From the NCBI GenBank assembly GCA_022824925.1, contig JAJDYW010000038.1:51112-115111 (forward strand): a stretch of DNA of 64,000 nt, read 5' to 3'. A program made the position numbers and the translations under genes. This document shows positions 9,727 to 17,186 of the stretch, one piece after another. Origin of the DNA: Dehalococcoidia bacterium (lineage in GTDB: Bacteria > Chloroflexota > Dehalococcoidia > Tepidiformales > Tepidiformaceae). Below the pieces are notes generated by a model. It was not told the DNA's origin. It made no database searches and worked only from the letters and a program-made list of their open reading frames with translations. How positions within the stretch are numbered: the stretch's first letter is position 1; every line of letters begins with the position of its first letter.

Positions 9727-10494
9727 ATGACCGAGAACGGTAGCGAGGAATTCCAGCCCGACCGCGCGATGGTCGTCGTCGCCCACCCCGACGATGCCGA
9801 GTTCATGGTCGCCGGCACGGCCGCCAGGTGGGCGGGGCGCGGCGCCGAGGTGACCTACGTGGTCATCACGAACGGTAACAAGGGCAGCGAGGACCCGGAG
9901 ATGACCTCCACCCGCCTGGCCGAGATCCGCGAGGCCGAGCAGCGCGCCGCTGGACGCATCCTGGGCGTGAAGAACTTCGAGTTCCTCGGCTACGAGGACG
10001 GCTACCTCGTCCACACCCTCGAGCTGCGCCGAGACATCACTCGCCTCATCCGCAAGTACCGGCCGGACATCGTCGTGACCTTCGACCCGACCGCACGCTT
10101 CATGTTCGACGCCTACGCGAACCACCCCGACCACCGCGCCGCCGGCGACGCGACCGTCGATGCCATCTTCCCCAGCGCGCGCGACCGCCTGACCTTCCCC
10201 GAGCTGCTCGTGGACGGGCTCGAGCCGCACAAGGTGAAGCAGCTCTGGATGGGCTCGGGGGCGGGCGCCAACGCCAACGTCTGGGTCGACATCACCGAGA
10301 CGATCGAGCTGAAGAAGAAGGCGCTCGCGGCCCACCCCAGCCAGCTCAGCGAGGAGGTCGCCGAGTTCGCCAGCGAGATGGCGCGCGGCACCGCGCAGGA
10401 CCAGGACTTCGAGTACGCCGAAGCCTTCCGCCGCATCATCTTCGATCAGCCCCGCGAGGCGCGCCTCGCCCAACGCCGGGAGGAGTCCTCCTAG
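9727..10494 (+). CDS. PIG-L family deacetylase
   Basis: A 255-residue zinc-dependent deacetylase of the LmbE/PIG-L family. It opens with RAMVVVAHPDDAEFMVAGTA, with the AHPDD zinc and catalytic motif, and has YANHPDHRAAGDATVDAIFP with the third zinc histidine region. Family members deacetylate N-acetylglucosamine conjugates such as mycothiol or bacillithiol precursors, phosphatidylinositol-GlcNAc or teicoplanin-type compounds; which applies is unknown. A CGGAGGACC ribosome binding site precedes the ATG. The stop codon overlaps the convergent VOC gene. Confidence 0.88.
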   Translation: MTENGSEEFQPDRAMVVVAHPDDAEFMVAGTAARWAGRGAEVTYVVITNGNKGSEDPEMTSTRLAEIREAEQRAAGRILGVKNFEFLGYEDGYLVHTLELRRDITRLIRKYRPDIVVTFDPTARFMFDAYANHPDHRAAGDATVDAIFPSARDRLTFPELLVDGLEPHKVKQLWMGSGAGANANVWVDITETIELKKKALAAHPSQLSEEVAEFASEMARGTAQDQDFEYAEAFRRIIFDQPREARLAQRREESS

Positions 10495-10904
10495 CCCCGG
10501 GGCTCCCGCCTCTCCGAGAAGGCGAGGACGTTGCCGTCGGGGTCGCGGAAGAAGGCCATCCACTCCTCCACTCCCGCCGGCCCGAAGTCGCCCGCCTCGT
10601 CAAAGTGGATGGGCGCGGGCTCCTGCTCGACCTCCACGCCTGCCTCGCGCAGGGCGCCGACGGCGGCATCGATGTCGTCGACGGCGAAGTAGAGGGGCGA
10701 GCCCTCGTGCTCGATCGCGCCGGGGATGGCGTCGAGCATGAGGCGCACGCCGCCGATATCGAAGAACGCCAGCCCCGGCGGGTCGAAGGTCGCGACGTGG
10801 CTCGCCCCCAGCGCGTCCCGGTAGAAGGCCACCGAGCGTTCCAGGTCGCGGCTCGGCTGGGCGACCTGCCGGAAGGCGTTGACCGCCGGGCGTCGGTCGC
10901 TCAC
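10491..10904 (-). CDS. VOC (glyoxalase/bleomycin-resistance-like) family protein
   Basis: A 137-residue vicinal-oxygen-chelate protein of two beta-alpha-beta-beta-beta modules: QPSRDLERSVAFYRDALGAS, then the C-terminal metal-binding module with SPLYFAVDDIDAAV and MAFFRDPDGNVLAF. It may be a lyase, dioxygenase or binding protein; substrate unknown. The start is GTG at 10904, whose GTGA overlaps the stop of the upstream short-chain dehydrogenase, so the two are translationally coupled. The valine often taken as start in the family (VNAF) is encoded by GTC and cannot initiate. Confidence 0.83.
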   Translation of the reverse strand: MSDRRPAVNAFRQVAQPSRDLERSVAFYRDALGASHVATFDPPGLAFFDIGGVRLMLDAIPGAIEHEGSPLYFAVDDIDAAVGALREAGVEVEQEPAPIHFDEAGDFGPAGVEEWMAFFRDPDGNVLAFSERREPRG

Positions 10905-11713
10905 GCCGGCTGTTCCGTCCTCCGGCGTGTCTCCGGCAGCCGCAGCAGGTGGTTCCCGCCGTCCACAGGGATGACCTGCCCGGTGATGTCCCCGAACAGG
11001 TCGCTGGCGACGGCGAGGGTCACGTCGGCGCAGTCGTCGACCGTCGTGATGCGCCCCAGCGGCGTCTGCTCGATGAAACCGGCCGCGACGGGATTGTCGT
11101 CGGGGATGTCGACGCGCGCCTCGTCGATGGGCGTGCCCCCGCCGTAGTTGTTCATCGCGGTGGGTACGAAGGTGGGGGCGACGGCGTTCACGCGCACCTG
11201 GTCGGGGCCGAACTCGCGGGCCGCGATCTTCGTCGCGAAGTTGATGGCCGCCTTCGCCGCCGAGTAGGGCGTGAGCCCCGTGGGGATCGAGATCGCGGTC
11301 GTGGAGGTGATGTTGATGAGCGAGCCGCCGCCGCTGGCGGCGATGGCGTTGCCGAAGTGCTTCATGAAGTAGATGAAGCCGAAGTACTGGATGTCGGCGA
11401 CCTCGTGCAGCACCTCGGGCGTGATGTCCCGGATGGGGGAGCTGCGCACGATGCCGGCGGAGTTCACGGCCACGTCGAGGCGGCCCCACTTCTCCATGGC
11501 GGCGTCGGCGAGGGCTTTCAGGTCGTCGTGGTCCCGGCCATCGCAGCGGATGGCGGTCCCGCCGATCTTGTCCGCCAGCTTCTCCAGGTTCTCGACCCGC
11601 CGGGCGGCCACGATGACGTCGGCGCCGTGCTCGGCGAACCGCTCGCAGATGGCCCAGCCGATACCGCTCGAGGCCCCCAGCACGACGGCTTTCTTGCCTT
11701 CCAGCAGCTTCAT
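10901..11713 (-). CDS. SDR family oxidoreductase
   Basis: A 270-residue classical short-chain dehydrogenase. GKKAVVLGASSGIGWAICER is the NAD(P)-binding TGxxxGxG motif, VNSAGIV matches NNAG, and the catalytic Tyr-Lys appears in LTPYSAAKAAIN. It ends with the QVIPVDGGNHL family motif. The ATG at 11713 has a GGAGAG 8 nt upstream; an upstream in-frame ATG at 11731 has none. Substrate unknown. It is coupled to the downstream VOC gene and divergent from the AhpD/CMD-like gene, with a TATACT box at 11750-11755 between them. Confidence 0.87.
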   Translation of the reverse strand: MKLLEGKKAVVLGASSGIGWAICERFAEHGADVIVAARRVENLEKLADKIGGTAIRCDGRDHDDLKALADAAMEKWGRLDVAVNSAGIVRSSPIRDITPEVLHEVADIQYFGFIYFMKHFGNAIAASGGGSLINITSTTAISIPTGLTPYSAAKAAINFATKIAAREFGPDQVRVNAVAPTFVPTAMNNYGGGTPIDEARVDIPDDNPVAAGFIEQTPLGRITTVDDCADVTLAVASDLFGDITGQVIPVDGGNHLLRLPETRRRTEQPA

Positions 11714-11833
11714 CCGGTCACTCTCCAACATTCGCCCTGCCTGTGGGGCTATACTCTCCGGCAGGATACGCGAAGGCGCGGTATCGGTCGGCGGGGCGCG
11801 CCCTGGAGGCCGGGAGCGCAAAGGAGCAGGCAA

Positions 11834-12439
11834 ATGCCAAGAGTCAGCGAAGTCGGCGGGATGTCGGGCTTCGGCGGCGTCTACGGACACCGTCCCGACC
11901 TGTTCAAGGGCTTCATGTTCAACTACGGGCTGCTGTGGTCCCACAGCACGCTGGACCCGTTGCTGAAGGAGCTCATCCGCCTCTACTCCTCCAACACCAA
12001 CGGATGTCGCTACTGAATCCCCGCTCGTACTGCTGCGGCGCAGCAGGAAGGCATGACGGAAGAGATGATCCAGCAGGCGCTGGACTTCCGGAACTCGGAT
12101 CTCCCCGAGCGCACGAAGGTCGCGCTTGAGCTGGCCGAGGACTTCATCCTCAACCACGCCAACAACGTCGATGATGCGTTCATGGCCCGCCTCAGGGAGC
12201 ACTTCACCGAGGACCAGGTCGTAGAGCTGACGATCGGCATCGGCATCTGGGACTCCGTGCACAAGTTCAACAACGTGTTCGACGTTCCGCCGCCGGTCGA
12301 GGACGGCCTCTTCGTCCTCGAGCAGATGGCCAACGTCCCCCCGGACATGGCCCACCTGGTGACCCACCTCGACGGCGACGGCAATCCCATGGACCGCTGG
12401 GAGCCGGACCAGGCGGAAGCCGCGGGCGGCGCCTCCTAG
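11834..12439 (+). CDS. AhpD/carboxymuconolactone decarboxylase-like protein, candidate CxxU selenoprotein (in-frame TGA at 12014-12016)
   Basis: Read with TGA at codon 61 as selenocysteine, this is one 201-residue protein of the AhpD/CMD family. Before the TGA it has DPLLKELIRLYSSNTNGCRY; after it, in the same frame, come IPARTAAAQQEGMTEEM and KVALELAEDFILN. The family redox motif CxxC would fall exactly at Cys58-Arg-Tyr-[UGA61]. AAGGAG lies 7 nt before the ATG at 11834. The two open segments alone (60 and about 128 residues) would each be a fragment, whereas the joined length is normal. A hairpin downstream of the TGA fits a bacterial SECIS. AhpD-like proteins reduce thiols or peroxiredoxins. 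Alternatives are a nonsense mutation or a TGC/TGT base-call error. No sel genes are in the window. Confidence 0.62.
12030..12046 (+). promoter_or_regulatory. Candidate bacterial SECIS hairpin
   Basis: CTGCTGC (12030-12036), loop GGC (12037-12039), GCAGCAG (12040-12046): a perfect 7-bp stem inside the reading frame. The apical loop begins 20 nt after the TGA at 12014-12016 and starts with G. That agrees with the loose bacterial SECIS description (a small apical loop with an early G, some 16-37 nt from UGA). GC-rich alanine codons can form such a stem by chance, so support is moderate. Confidence 0.45.
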
Positions 12440-12474
12440 GCGCTCTCCCGCCCCCTGCCCCTCGAACCCGAGGC

Positions 12475-12505
12475 GCCCGGCGATGGCATTACGCCATCGC
12501 CGGGC
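12475..12505. terminator. Bidirectional terminator-like hairpin
   Basis: A perfect 13-bp inverted repeat (GCCCGGCGATGGC / GCCATCGCCGGGC) with an ATTAC loop, lying between the convergent AhpD-like gene and the sensor kinase unit. There is no T-run, so it may stop transcripts with Rho or mainly protect 3' ends. Confidence 0.6.
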
Positions 12506-12518
12506 TCAGCCGTGCCCG

Positions 12519-12602
12519 TCAGCGGCGGCGGCGTCTCGACCAGGCCGCGTAGATTACGCCCACCAGCAGGCCTGCCCCGAACGTCAGAAACAGGTACTCC
12601 AC
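12519..12602 (-). CDS. Possible 27-residue single-pass membrane microprotein
   Basis: A GTG at 12602 starts 2 bp after the stop of the sensor kinase gene and encodes a hydrophobic stretch (YLFLTFGAGLLVGVIYAAW) followed by SRRRRR and a stop. The layout (one membrane helix, a positive cytosolic end, immediate coupling to a membrane kinase) is what regulatory microproteins look like. So short a frame in GC-rich DNA could also be chance. No homologue is recognised. Confidence 0.33.
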   Translation of the reverse strand: MEYLFLTFGAGLLVGVIYAAWSRRRRR

Positions 12603-12604
12603 GA

Positions 12605-13984
12605 CTACGCCTGGGTCGGCACGCGCGCCTCGCGACCAACGAACCGTTTGGGCAGGCGCACGGTCATGGCGGCGCCCCGGCCGCTCTCGTTGCGGGCCGC
12701 GACGGTGCCGCCGTGGGCCTGCACCAGGTGCTTCACGATCGCCAGCCCCAGCCCGGCGCCGCCGTCGGCACGCGAGTGCTCGGCCTTGTAGAAGCGCTCG
12801 AAGACGCGGTCGAGATCCTGGGCGGCGATGCCGGGGCCGTCGTCGCACACCTCCACCGCCACCAGCGGGTCCTCGTCGCGCACGGCGATCGTGATGGCGC
12901 TTCCTTCGGGGCTGAACTTGAGCGCGTTATCGAGCAGGTTGCTGACGATGCGGACGGCCGCCGTGCGGTCCGCCTCCACGGGCGGAGCCTCGCCCTCGGG
13001 CCCGTCGATGCGGACGTTGTGCGCCTCCAGCCGGGGCGCGAGCCCCGCCTGCGCCTCGGCCACGGCCGAGCGCAGGTCGACCCGCTCGGGCTCGAGGTGG
13101 ATGGCCCCCGACTCGATGCGGGAGAGGTCGAGCAGCTCGTTCGTGAGCAGGGCCATGCGCTCGACCTGCTCGCGGATGCGGCGGAGGAAGGCAGCCTGCT
13201 CGTCCGGCTCGAGATCGCCCAGCTCCAGCGTCTCCACGAGGGCCCCGATCGACGCGATCGGGGTCCGGAGCTCGTGTGAGACGTTGCTGATGAAGTCCCG
13301 CCGGACGTGGTCGACGCGCTGCACGGGGGAGAGGTCGACGAGCACGAGCAGGGCGGCCCAGCTCCCCCCTTCCGCGACCGGAACGGCGAGCGCACGCAGG
13401 GGCGTGCGCTCGCGCCCGAAGGACACAACCGTGGCCGGCGGCGTGCCTGCCCCGGCGAGGGCCTCGCGCACGAGGGCGTCGAGCTCGTAGTCGCGCACGC
13501 TCTCGATGAGGGTGCGTCCCACCACCTCGCGTTCGTCCATGCCCAGCAGGGCGAGGGCGGCGGGGTTCGCGTACTGCACGTCGGTGGCGTTATCGACGGC
13601 CATGATGGCGTCGGCGGCGGCCGCCAGGGCCGCCTCGAGCCGCGCGTGCTCGGCGGCGATGGCGCGCGAGGAGGCCTCGATCGCGGCCGCCATCACGTTG
13701 AACTCGTGGGTCAGCTCGGCCGTGGGCCCGGTCGTGCGAATCGCCCGCGCGGAGAGGCTGGCGCCGCCGAGGGCGCGCGCCGCCTCCGCCGTCTCGCGCA
13801 CAGAGACCTCGACGGGGCGCAGCAGCAGGAGCACGCTCACGTAGCTGCCGCCGCCCATGACCAGCACCGTGATGGTGATCCAGACGGCGTCGCCGACGGT
13901 GGCGGCGACGACGGCCGCGGCCGCGGCCGCCAGCATACCGGCGATCCCGCTCGCGAGGGCGGCCCGTCCGGCGAGGCCGCTCAC
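12605..13984 (-). CDS. Sensor histidine kinase, PhoR-like
   Basis: A 459-residue kinase. Two membrane segments lie in the first 56 residues, then a HAMP-like linker (RPVEVSVRETAEAARALGG) and a PAS domain around residues 110-220 (AADAIMAVDNATDVQYANPA). HisKA carries the phospho-acceptor His near residue 237 (ISNVSHELRTPIASI). The HATPase domain has NLLDNALKFS, VCDDGPGI and GAGLGLAIVKHLV. No periplasmic sensor domain is present, as in PhoR. Start is GTG at 13984, 9 bp after the regulator gene. A PHO-box-like repeat precedes the regulator, which together with the PAS layout suggests phosphate sensing; that assignment is inference. Confidence 0.88.
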   Translation of the reverse strand: MSGLAGRAALASGIAGMLAAAAAAVVAATVGDAVWITITVLVMGGGSYVSVLLLLRPVEVSVRETAEAARALGGASLSARAIRTTGPTAELTHEFNVMAAAIEASSRAIAAEHARLEAALAAAADAIMAVDNATDVQYANPAALALLGMDEREVVGRTLIESVRDYELDALVREALAGAGTPPATVVSFGRERTPLRALAVPVAEGGSWAALLVLVDLSPVQRVDHVRRDFISNVSHELRTPIASIGALVETLELGDLEPDEQAAFLRRIREQVERMALLTNELLDLSRIESGAIHLEPERVDLRSAVAEAQAGLAPRLEAHNVRIDGPEGEAPPVEADRTAAVRIVSNLLDNALKFSPEGSAITIAVRDEDPLVAVEVCDDGPGIAAQDLDRVFERFYKAEHSRADGGAGLGLAIVKHLVQAHGGTVAARNESGRGAAMTVRLPKRFVGREARVPTQA

Positions 13985-13993
13985 GCAACCACC

Positions 13994-14701
13994 CTAGCCT
14001 TCGAAGAGATACCCGCTTCCGCGAACCGTGCGGATGCGCCGGGGATTGGCCGCATCGGGCTCAATCTTCTGGCGAAGCCAGCGCATGTGGACGTCCACCG
14101 TTCGCGCGTCACCGTTGAAATCATGCTCCCAGACCGATTCGAGGATGTGCTCCCGGGAGAGCACCTGTCCGGGATGTCGGAGTAAGAATAGCAGGAGCTC
14201 GAACTCCCTTGGCTTCATGCGCACCAGGTCGCCGGCCCGCCGCACCTCGCGACGCACGGCGTTCACCTCGAGATCGCCCGAGCGGACCACGTCATCGGCC
14301 GGGGGCGTCTCCCGGCGGGAGGGCGCCCGGCGCAGCAGGGCGCGCACGCGCGCGAGCAGCTCGCGCATGCCGAAGGGCTTGGGGAGATAGTCGTCGGCGC
14401 CCGTATCGAGGCCGGCGACGCGGTCGCCCTCCCCGCCGAGCGCGGTGACCATGATGATGGGGATCTGCGTGTCCCGCCGCAGCGCCCGGCAGACGCCCAT
14501 CCCGTCCACCCCGGGGAGCATCAGGTCGAGGACGATGACATCGGGCTCGCGCTCGCGGGCCAATCGCAGACCGTCATCGCCACGGGCGGCGGTGAGCACC
14601 TCGTAGCCTTCGCGGCGGAGGTGGTGCGCCATCGCCAGGAGGAGGGCTTCCTCGTCCTCCACCACCAGCACGGTTGCCGTTGTGGCGGGCGCCGTCGTCA
14701 T
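13994..14701 (-). CDS. OmpR/PhoB-family response regulator, PhoP-like
   Basis: A 235-residue regulator with a receiver domain (VLVVEDEE acidic pocket, Asp59 in IVLDLMLPGVDG, Lys in DDYLPKPFGMREL) and a C-terminal winged helix with KPREFELLLFLLRHPGQVLSRE and RTVDVHMRWLRQKIEPD. ATG at 14701 is preferred; the in-frame ATG at 14725 would fall inside the PHO-box-like repeat. The open frame continuing to 15700 overlaps the neighbouring gene and is not real. It is co-transcribed with the downstream kinase. Confidence 0.9.
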   Translation of the reverse strand: MTTAPATTATVLVVEDEEALLLAMAHHLRREGYEVLTAARGDDGLRLAREREPDVIVLDLMLPGVDGMGVCRALRRDTQIPIIMVTALGGEGDRVAGLDTGADDYLPKPFGMRELLARVRALLRRAPSRRETPPADDVVRSGDLEVNAVRREVRRAGDLVRMKPREFELLLFLLRHPGQVLSREHILESVWEHDFNGDARTVDVHMRWLRQKIEPDAANPRRIRTVRGSGYLFEG

Positions 14702-14723
14702 GCGTACCCCGGTATCTTGCCCC

Positions 14724-14745
14724 ATCGTGTGAACGGAACTTGAAC
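14724..14745 (-). promoter_or_regulatory. PHO-box-like direct repeat before the two-component operon
   Basis: On the minus strand two tandem 11-nt units, GTTCAAGTTCC and GTTCACACGAT, sit 23 bp before the regulator ATG. The GTTCA start and 11-nt period match the PHO box bound by PhoP/PhoB-type regulators, best described in Streptomyces. This suggests autoregulation by phosphate limitation. Confidence 0.55.
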
Positions 14746-14814
14746 AACCACGCCCCGCCATCGTCGCACACCCCGCCACGGCGTGCTGCCGGACGCAGGC
14801 CGGGCGGCAGCGTC

Positions 14815-15678
14815 TCAGGCGGCGCCCGACTTCTTCCGGGCGTGGGCGATCAACCCCTCCACGGCCTCCAGCGGGTCGGGGATGCCGGCGTCGGGCGGAC
14901 TGATGAGGCGCACGATGGCGAGGTGCTCGATCGCCCGCACGACCACCCAGCGCCACATCAGGGTTGTATCGACCGGGGCCACCAGCTGGTACCCGCGCAG
15001 GTACACGAAGGCCGCCAGCGGCCGGAACAGCCGCGTGATGACGCGCATCGCGGGGCTCGGATCGAGAGGCTCGCCCAGGCGCAGCAGGGCCACGGATCGG
15101 GCCACGTCCGCCTCCGGCGGCCCTGTCGCGCAGAACCCCCAGTCGATGACGACACGCCGTCCGTCTGGCTCCAGCAGGACGTTGCCCGGGTGGAAATCGC
15201 TGTGGCAGAAGCGGTCGCCGCCATCGAGACCCTCGAGCGTTTCCTCGGCAAGGGCCGCCAGGTGCGGAGGCACCTCCACGTTCCCGATCCACTCGCGGGC
15301 GCGTTCGTGCACGGTGGCGATACCCGCCGGGGCGGCAAGCCCGTTCAGGCGGGCGTGGATCTTGCCCGTCTCCCACGCCTCCCGCGTCATGAACCACGGC
15401 TTGCGGCCGATGAGGTCGAGCAGGTTCTCGCCGTCGATTCGCTCCATCACCGTGCCCTCGCGGCCGGCCACCCTCAGGGCCTCGCCGATGCGGGGGGCGG
15501 GGATGCCGCCCGCTAGCGCGGCGGGGATGGCGATGCGCTCGGAATCGACGTTGCGCTCGTGGCCCTCGCGGAAGAGGCGCAGGGCCTGCCCGTCCTCCCA
15601 GGCGAAGATCTCCGCCTCGTAGCCCTCGCCCAGCTTCTCCAGGGTGGCGATGTCGATGTCGGGGTACTCCCGCGTCAC
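14815..15678 (-). CDS. Aminoglycoside phosphotransferase/choline-kinase-fold protein
   Basis: A 287-residue APH-type kinase: LGEGYEAEIFAW (nucleotide loop), the catalytic FCHSDFHPGNVLLEPDGR and the metal-binding VVIDWGFCATG. The fold phosphorylates small molecules, and many chromosomal copies have metabolic rather than resistance roles. Start is GTG at 15678, overlapping the upstream nucleotidyltransferase stop by 4 nt (GTGA), so the pair is coupled. About 110 bp separate it from the response regulator; its downstream end is followed by GC-rich sequence with no obvious terminator. Confidence 0.83.
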   Translation of the reverse strand: MTREYPDIDIATLEKLGEGYEAEIFAWEDGQALRLFREGHERNVDSERIAIPAALAGGIPAPRIGEALRVAGREGTVMERIDGENLLDLIGRKPWFMTREAWETGKIHARLNGLAAPAGIATVHERAREWIGNVEVPPHLAALAEETLEGLDGGDRFCHSDFHPGNVLLEPDGRRVVIDWGFCATGPPEADVARSVALLRLGEPLDPSPAMRVITRLFRPLAAFVYLRGYQLVAPVDTTLMWRWVVVRAIEHLAIVRLISPPDAGIPDPLEAVEGLIAHARKKSGAA

Positions 15679-17057
15679 GGGCGCTCCTCGCTGTCCGCAA
15701 GCAGGGACACGGCCCCGCCCATGCGCCGCGCGATGCGCGCCGCCTCCTCCTTGTCGCCGGGCGCCAGCTCGCCGTCGAGGACGAGCGTGCTCAGACGCTC
15801 CTTGATGCGCGCAATCCAGGGTCCCGGCTCGCGGTCGAGGAGCGCCATCAGCTCGCGCCCGTCGAGGGGGCTCTCGGCGCGGAGCAGGGCCGCCTCCTCC
15901 GCCTCCACGCGCTCACAGGCCGCTTCCAGGCGGTCGTGGTACTCGTGGTCGTCGTAGGTGTGGCTGGCGTTGTCGGCGCGCTTCAGCGCGAGCAGGTCCC
16001 GCCAGTGGCCCTCGAGGCGCCGCATGAAGCGCCGCACGAGGCGCCCGTCGTCGGGGTCGGGGCGGTCCATGTGGCGGCGCACGAGGAGGGCCAGGAGCGC
16101 GCCCTCCCGCTTGCCCAGCCGCAACCGCTCCGTCAGCGCCTCCGCCATCTCCGCGCCGACGATCTCGTGGCGGTAGAACCCCCACTCGCCGTTCTTCTTG
16201 ATGTGGCGCACGGGCGGCTTCCCCAGATCGTGCAGGAGCGCCGCCCAGCGCCGCAGCGAGCGGCTCGCGGGGTCCGTCTCGATGGCCGCGACGGTCGCCG
16301 TCGTGTGGCCCCACACGTCGAACTGGTGGAAGCGGTTCTGCTCGCAGCCGGGCATGCCGGCCAACTCGGGGAGGATGTGGGGAAGGGCGCCGATCTCGTG
16401 GAGGGCTTCCAGCCCCGCCTCCGGGCCACCGCCCGTGAGGAGACGCTCGATCTCGGCCGTCACCCGCTCCTGGGAGAGAGTCGGGAGCAGCTCGACCGAG
16501 GCCGCCATCGCCGCCTTCGTCTCCGGCTCGACCTCGAAGCCGAGCTGGCTGACGAAGCGCACCCCCCGGAGGATGCGCAGCGGGTCCTCGGCGAAGCGCG
16601 TGCGCGGGTCGCCGGGCGCGCGCAGCAGCCTTCGCTCGATGTCGTCCCGCCCCCCGAAGGGATCGCGCAGCTCGCCCGTGACGGTGTGCCGCGCGATGGC
16701 GTTCACGGTGAAGTCGCGCCGGGCGAGGTCCTCGTCGATGGAGCTCCCGAAGGTGACATCGGGCCAGCGGCTGCCGGGCGTGTAGCTGTCCCCCCGGAAG
16801 GTTGTGATCTCCGCCCAGCCTTCGGCGAGATGCACGCCCGTCGTCCCGAAGCGCTGCCCGATCGCGTTGACCGTCGCGCCCAGCCTGCGCGCGATGCGCT
16901 CGCACTCGTCGGGCAGGGCGCTCGTGGCGAAGTCGTCGTCGCCCTGGGCCTCCGGCGGCAGCCCGCGGAGCTCGTCGCGCACGCGGCCGCCGGCCAGCCA
17001 CAGCTCGTGTCCGGCCTCGGCAAAGGCGGCAATCAGCGCGTCCCGCGTCGGAGCCAT
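15675..17057 (-). CDS. CCA tRNA nucleotidyltransferase/poly(A) polymerase family protein with HD domain
   Basis: A 460-residue protein. The head domain has LWLAGGRVRDELRG and the metal-binding DDDF, then RRDFTVNAIARHT and EDPLRILRGVRFVSQLGFEV, all diagnostic of class II CCA-adding/poly(A) enzymes. The C-terminal half carries an HD phosphohydrolase domain (WAALLHDLGKP, YRHEIVGAEM). It probably repairs or adds tRNA 3' CCA ends; poly(A) activity cannot be excluded. The ATG at 17057 has TACAAT (17064-17069) 6 nt upstream on the minus strand and no Shine-Dalgarno. The tRNA-His in this window already encodes CCA, so a repair role is plausible. Confidence 0.9.
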   Translation of the reverse strand: MAPTRDALIAAFAEAGHELWLAGGRVRDELRGLPPEAQGDDDFATSALPDECERIARRLGATVNAIGQRFGTTGVHLAEGWAEITTFRGDSYTPGSRWPDVTFGSSIDEDLARRDFTVNAIARHTVTGELRDPFGGRDDIERRLLRAPGDPRTRFAEDPLRILRGVRFVSQLGFEVEPETKAAMAASVELLPTLSQERVTAEIERLLTGGGPEAGLEALHEIGALPHILPELAGMPGCEQNRFHQFDVWGHTTATVAAIETDPASRSLRRWAALLHDLGKPPVRHIKKNGEWGFYRHEIVGAEMAEALTERLRLGKREGALLALLVRRHMDRPDPDDGRLVRRFMRRLEGHWRDLLALKRADNASHTYDDHEYHDRLEAACERVEAEEAALLRAESPLDGRELMALLDREPGPWIARIKERLSTLVLDGELAPGDKEEAARIARRMGGAVSLLADSEERP

Positions 17058-17126
17058 GCCTCGATTGTAGCTCCGACCCGCCACTCAGCCGCCAGCAGGG
17101 CGGCGCTCCTCAGGCGGGCGCCGGCC

Positions 17127-17186
17127 CGCCGCTCTCCTCAGCGAGCCAGGCGAGCGCTCCACTCAGCGGCGCGCCAGCGACGCGCT
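17127..17186. repeat. Dispersed repeat, copy A
   Basis: Contains an 18-nt block (17127-17144) and a 25-nt block (17162-17186) that recur exactly at 19899-19916 and 19926-19950. The spacer differs (17 versus 9 nt). The second block encodes the last residues and stop of the cupredoxin gene. Confidence 0.7.

Noticed and set aside
7891..10563. An 890-codon open frame on the minus strand
   Set aside because: Antisense to four well-supported genes (amidohydrolase end, thpR, cyclase, PIG-L), no domain, composition typical of shadow frames.
12053..12439. A separate 128-residue gene starting at ATG 12053
   Set aside because: It begins in the middle of the AhpD/CMD domain, has no ribosome binding site or promoter close by, and is in frame with the upstream segment through a single TGA; treating it as part of one gene explains it better.
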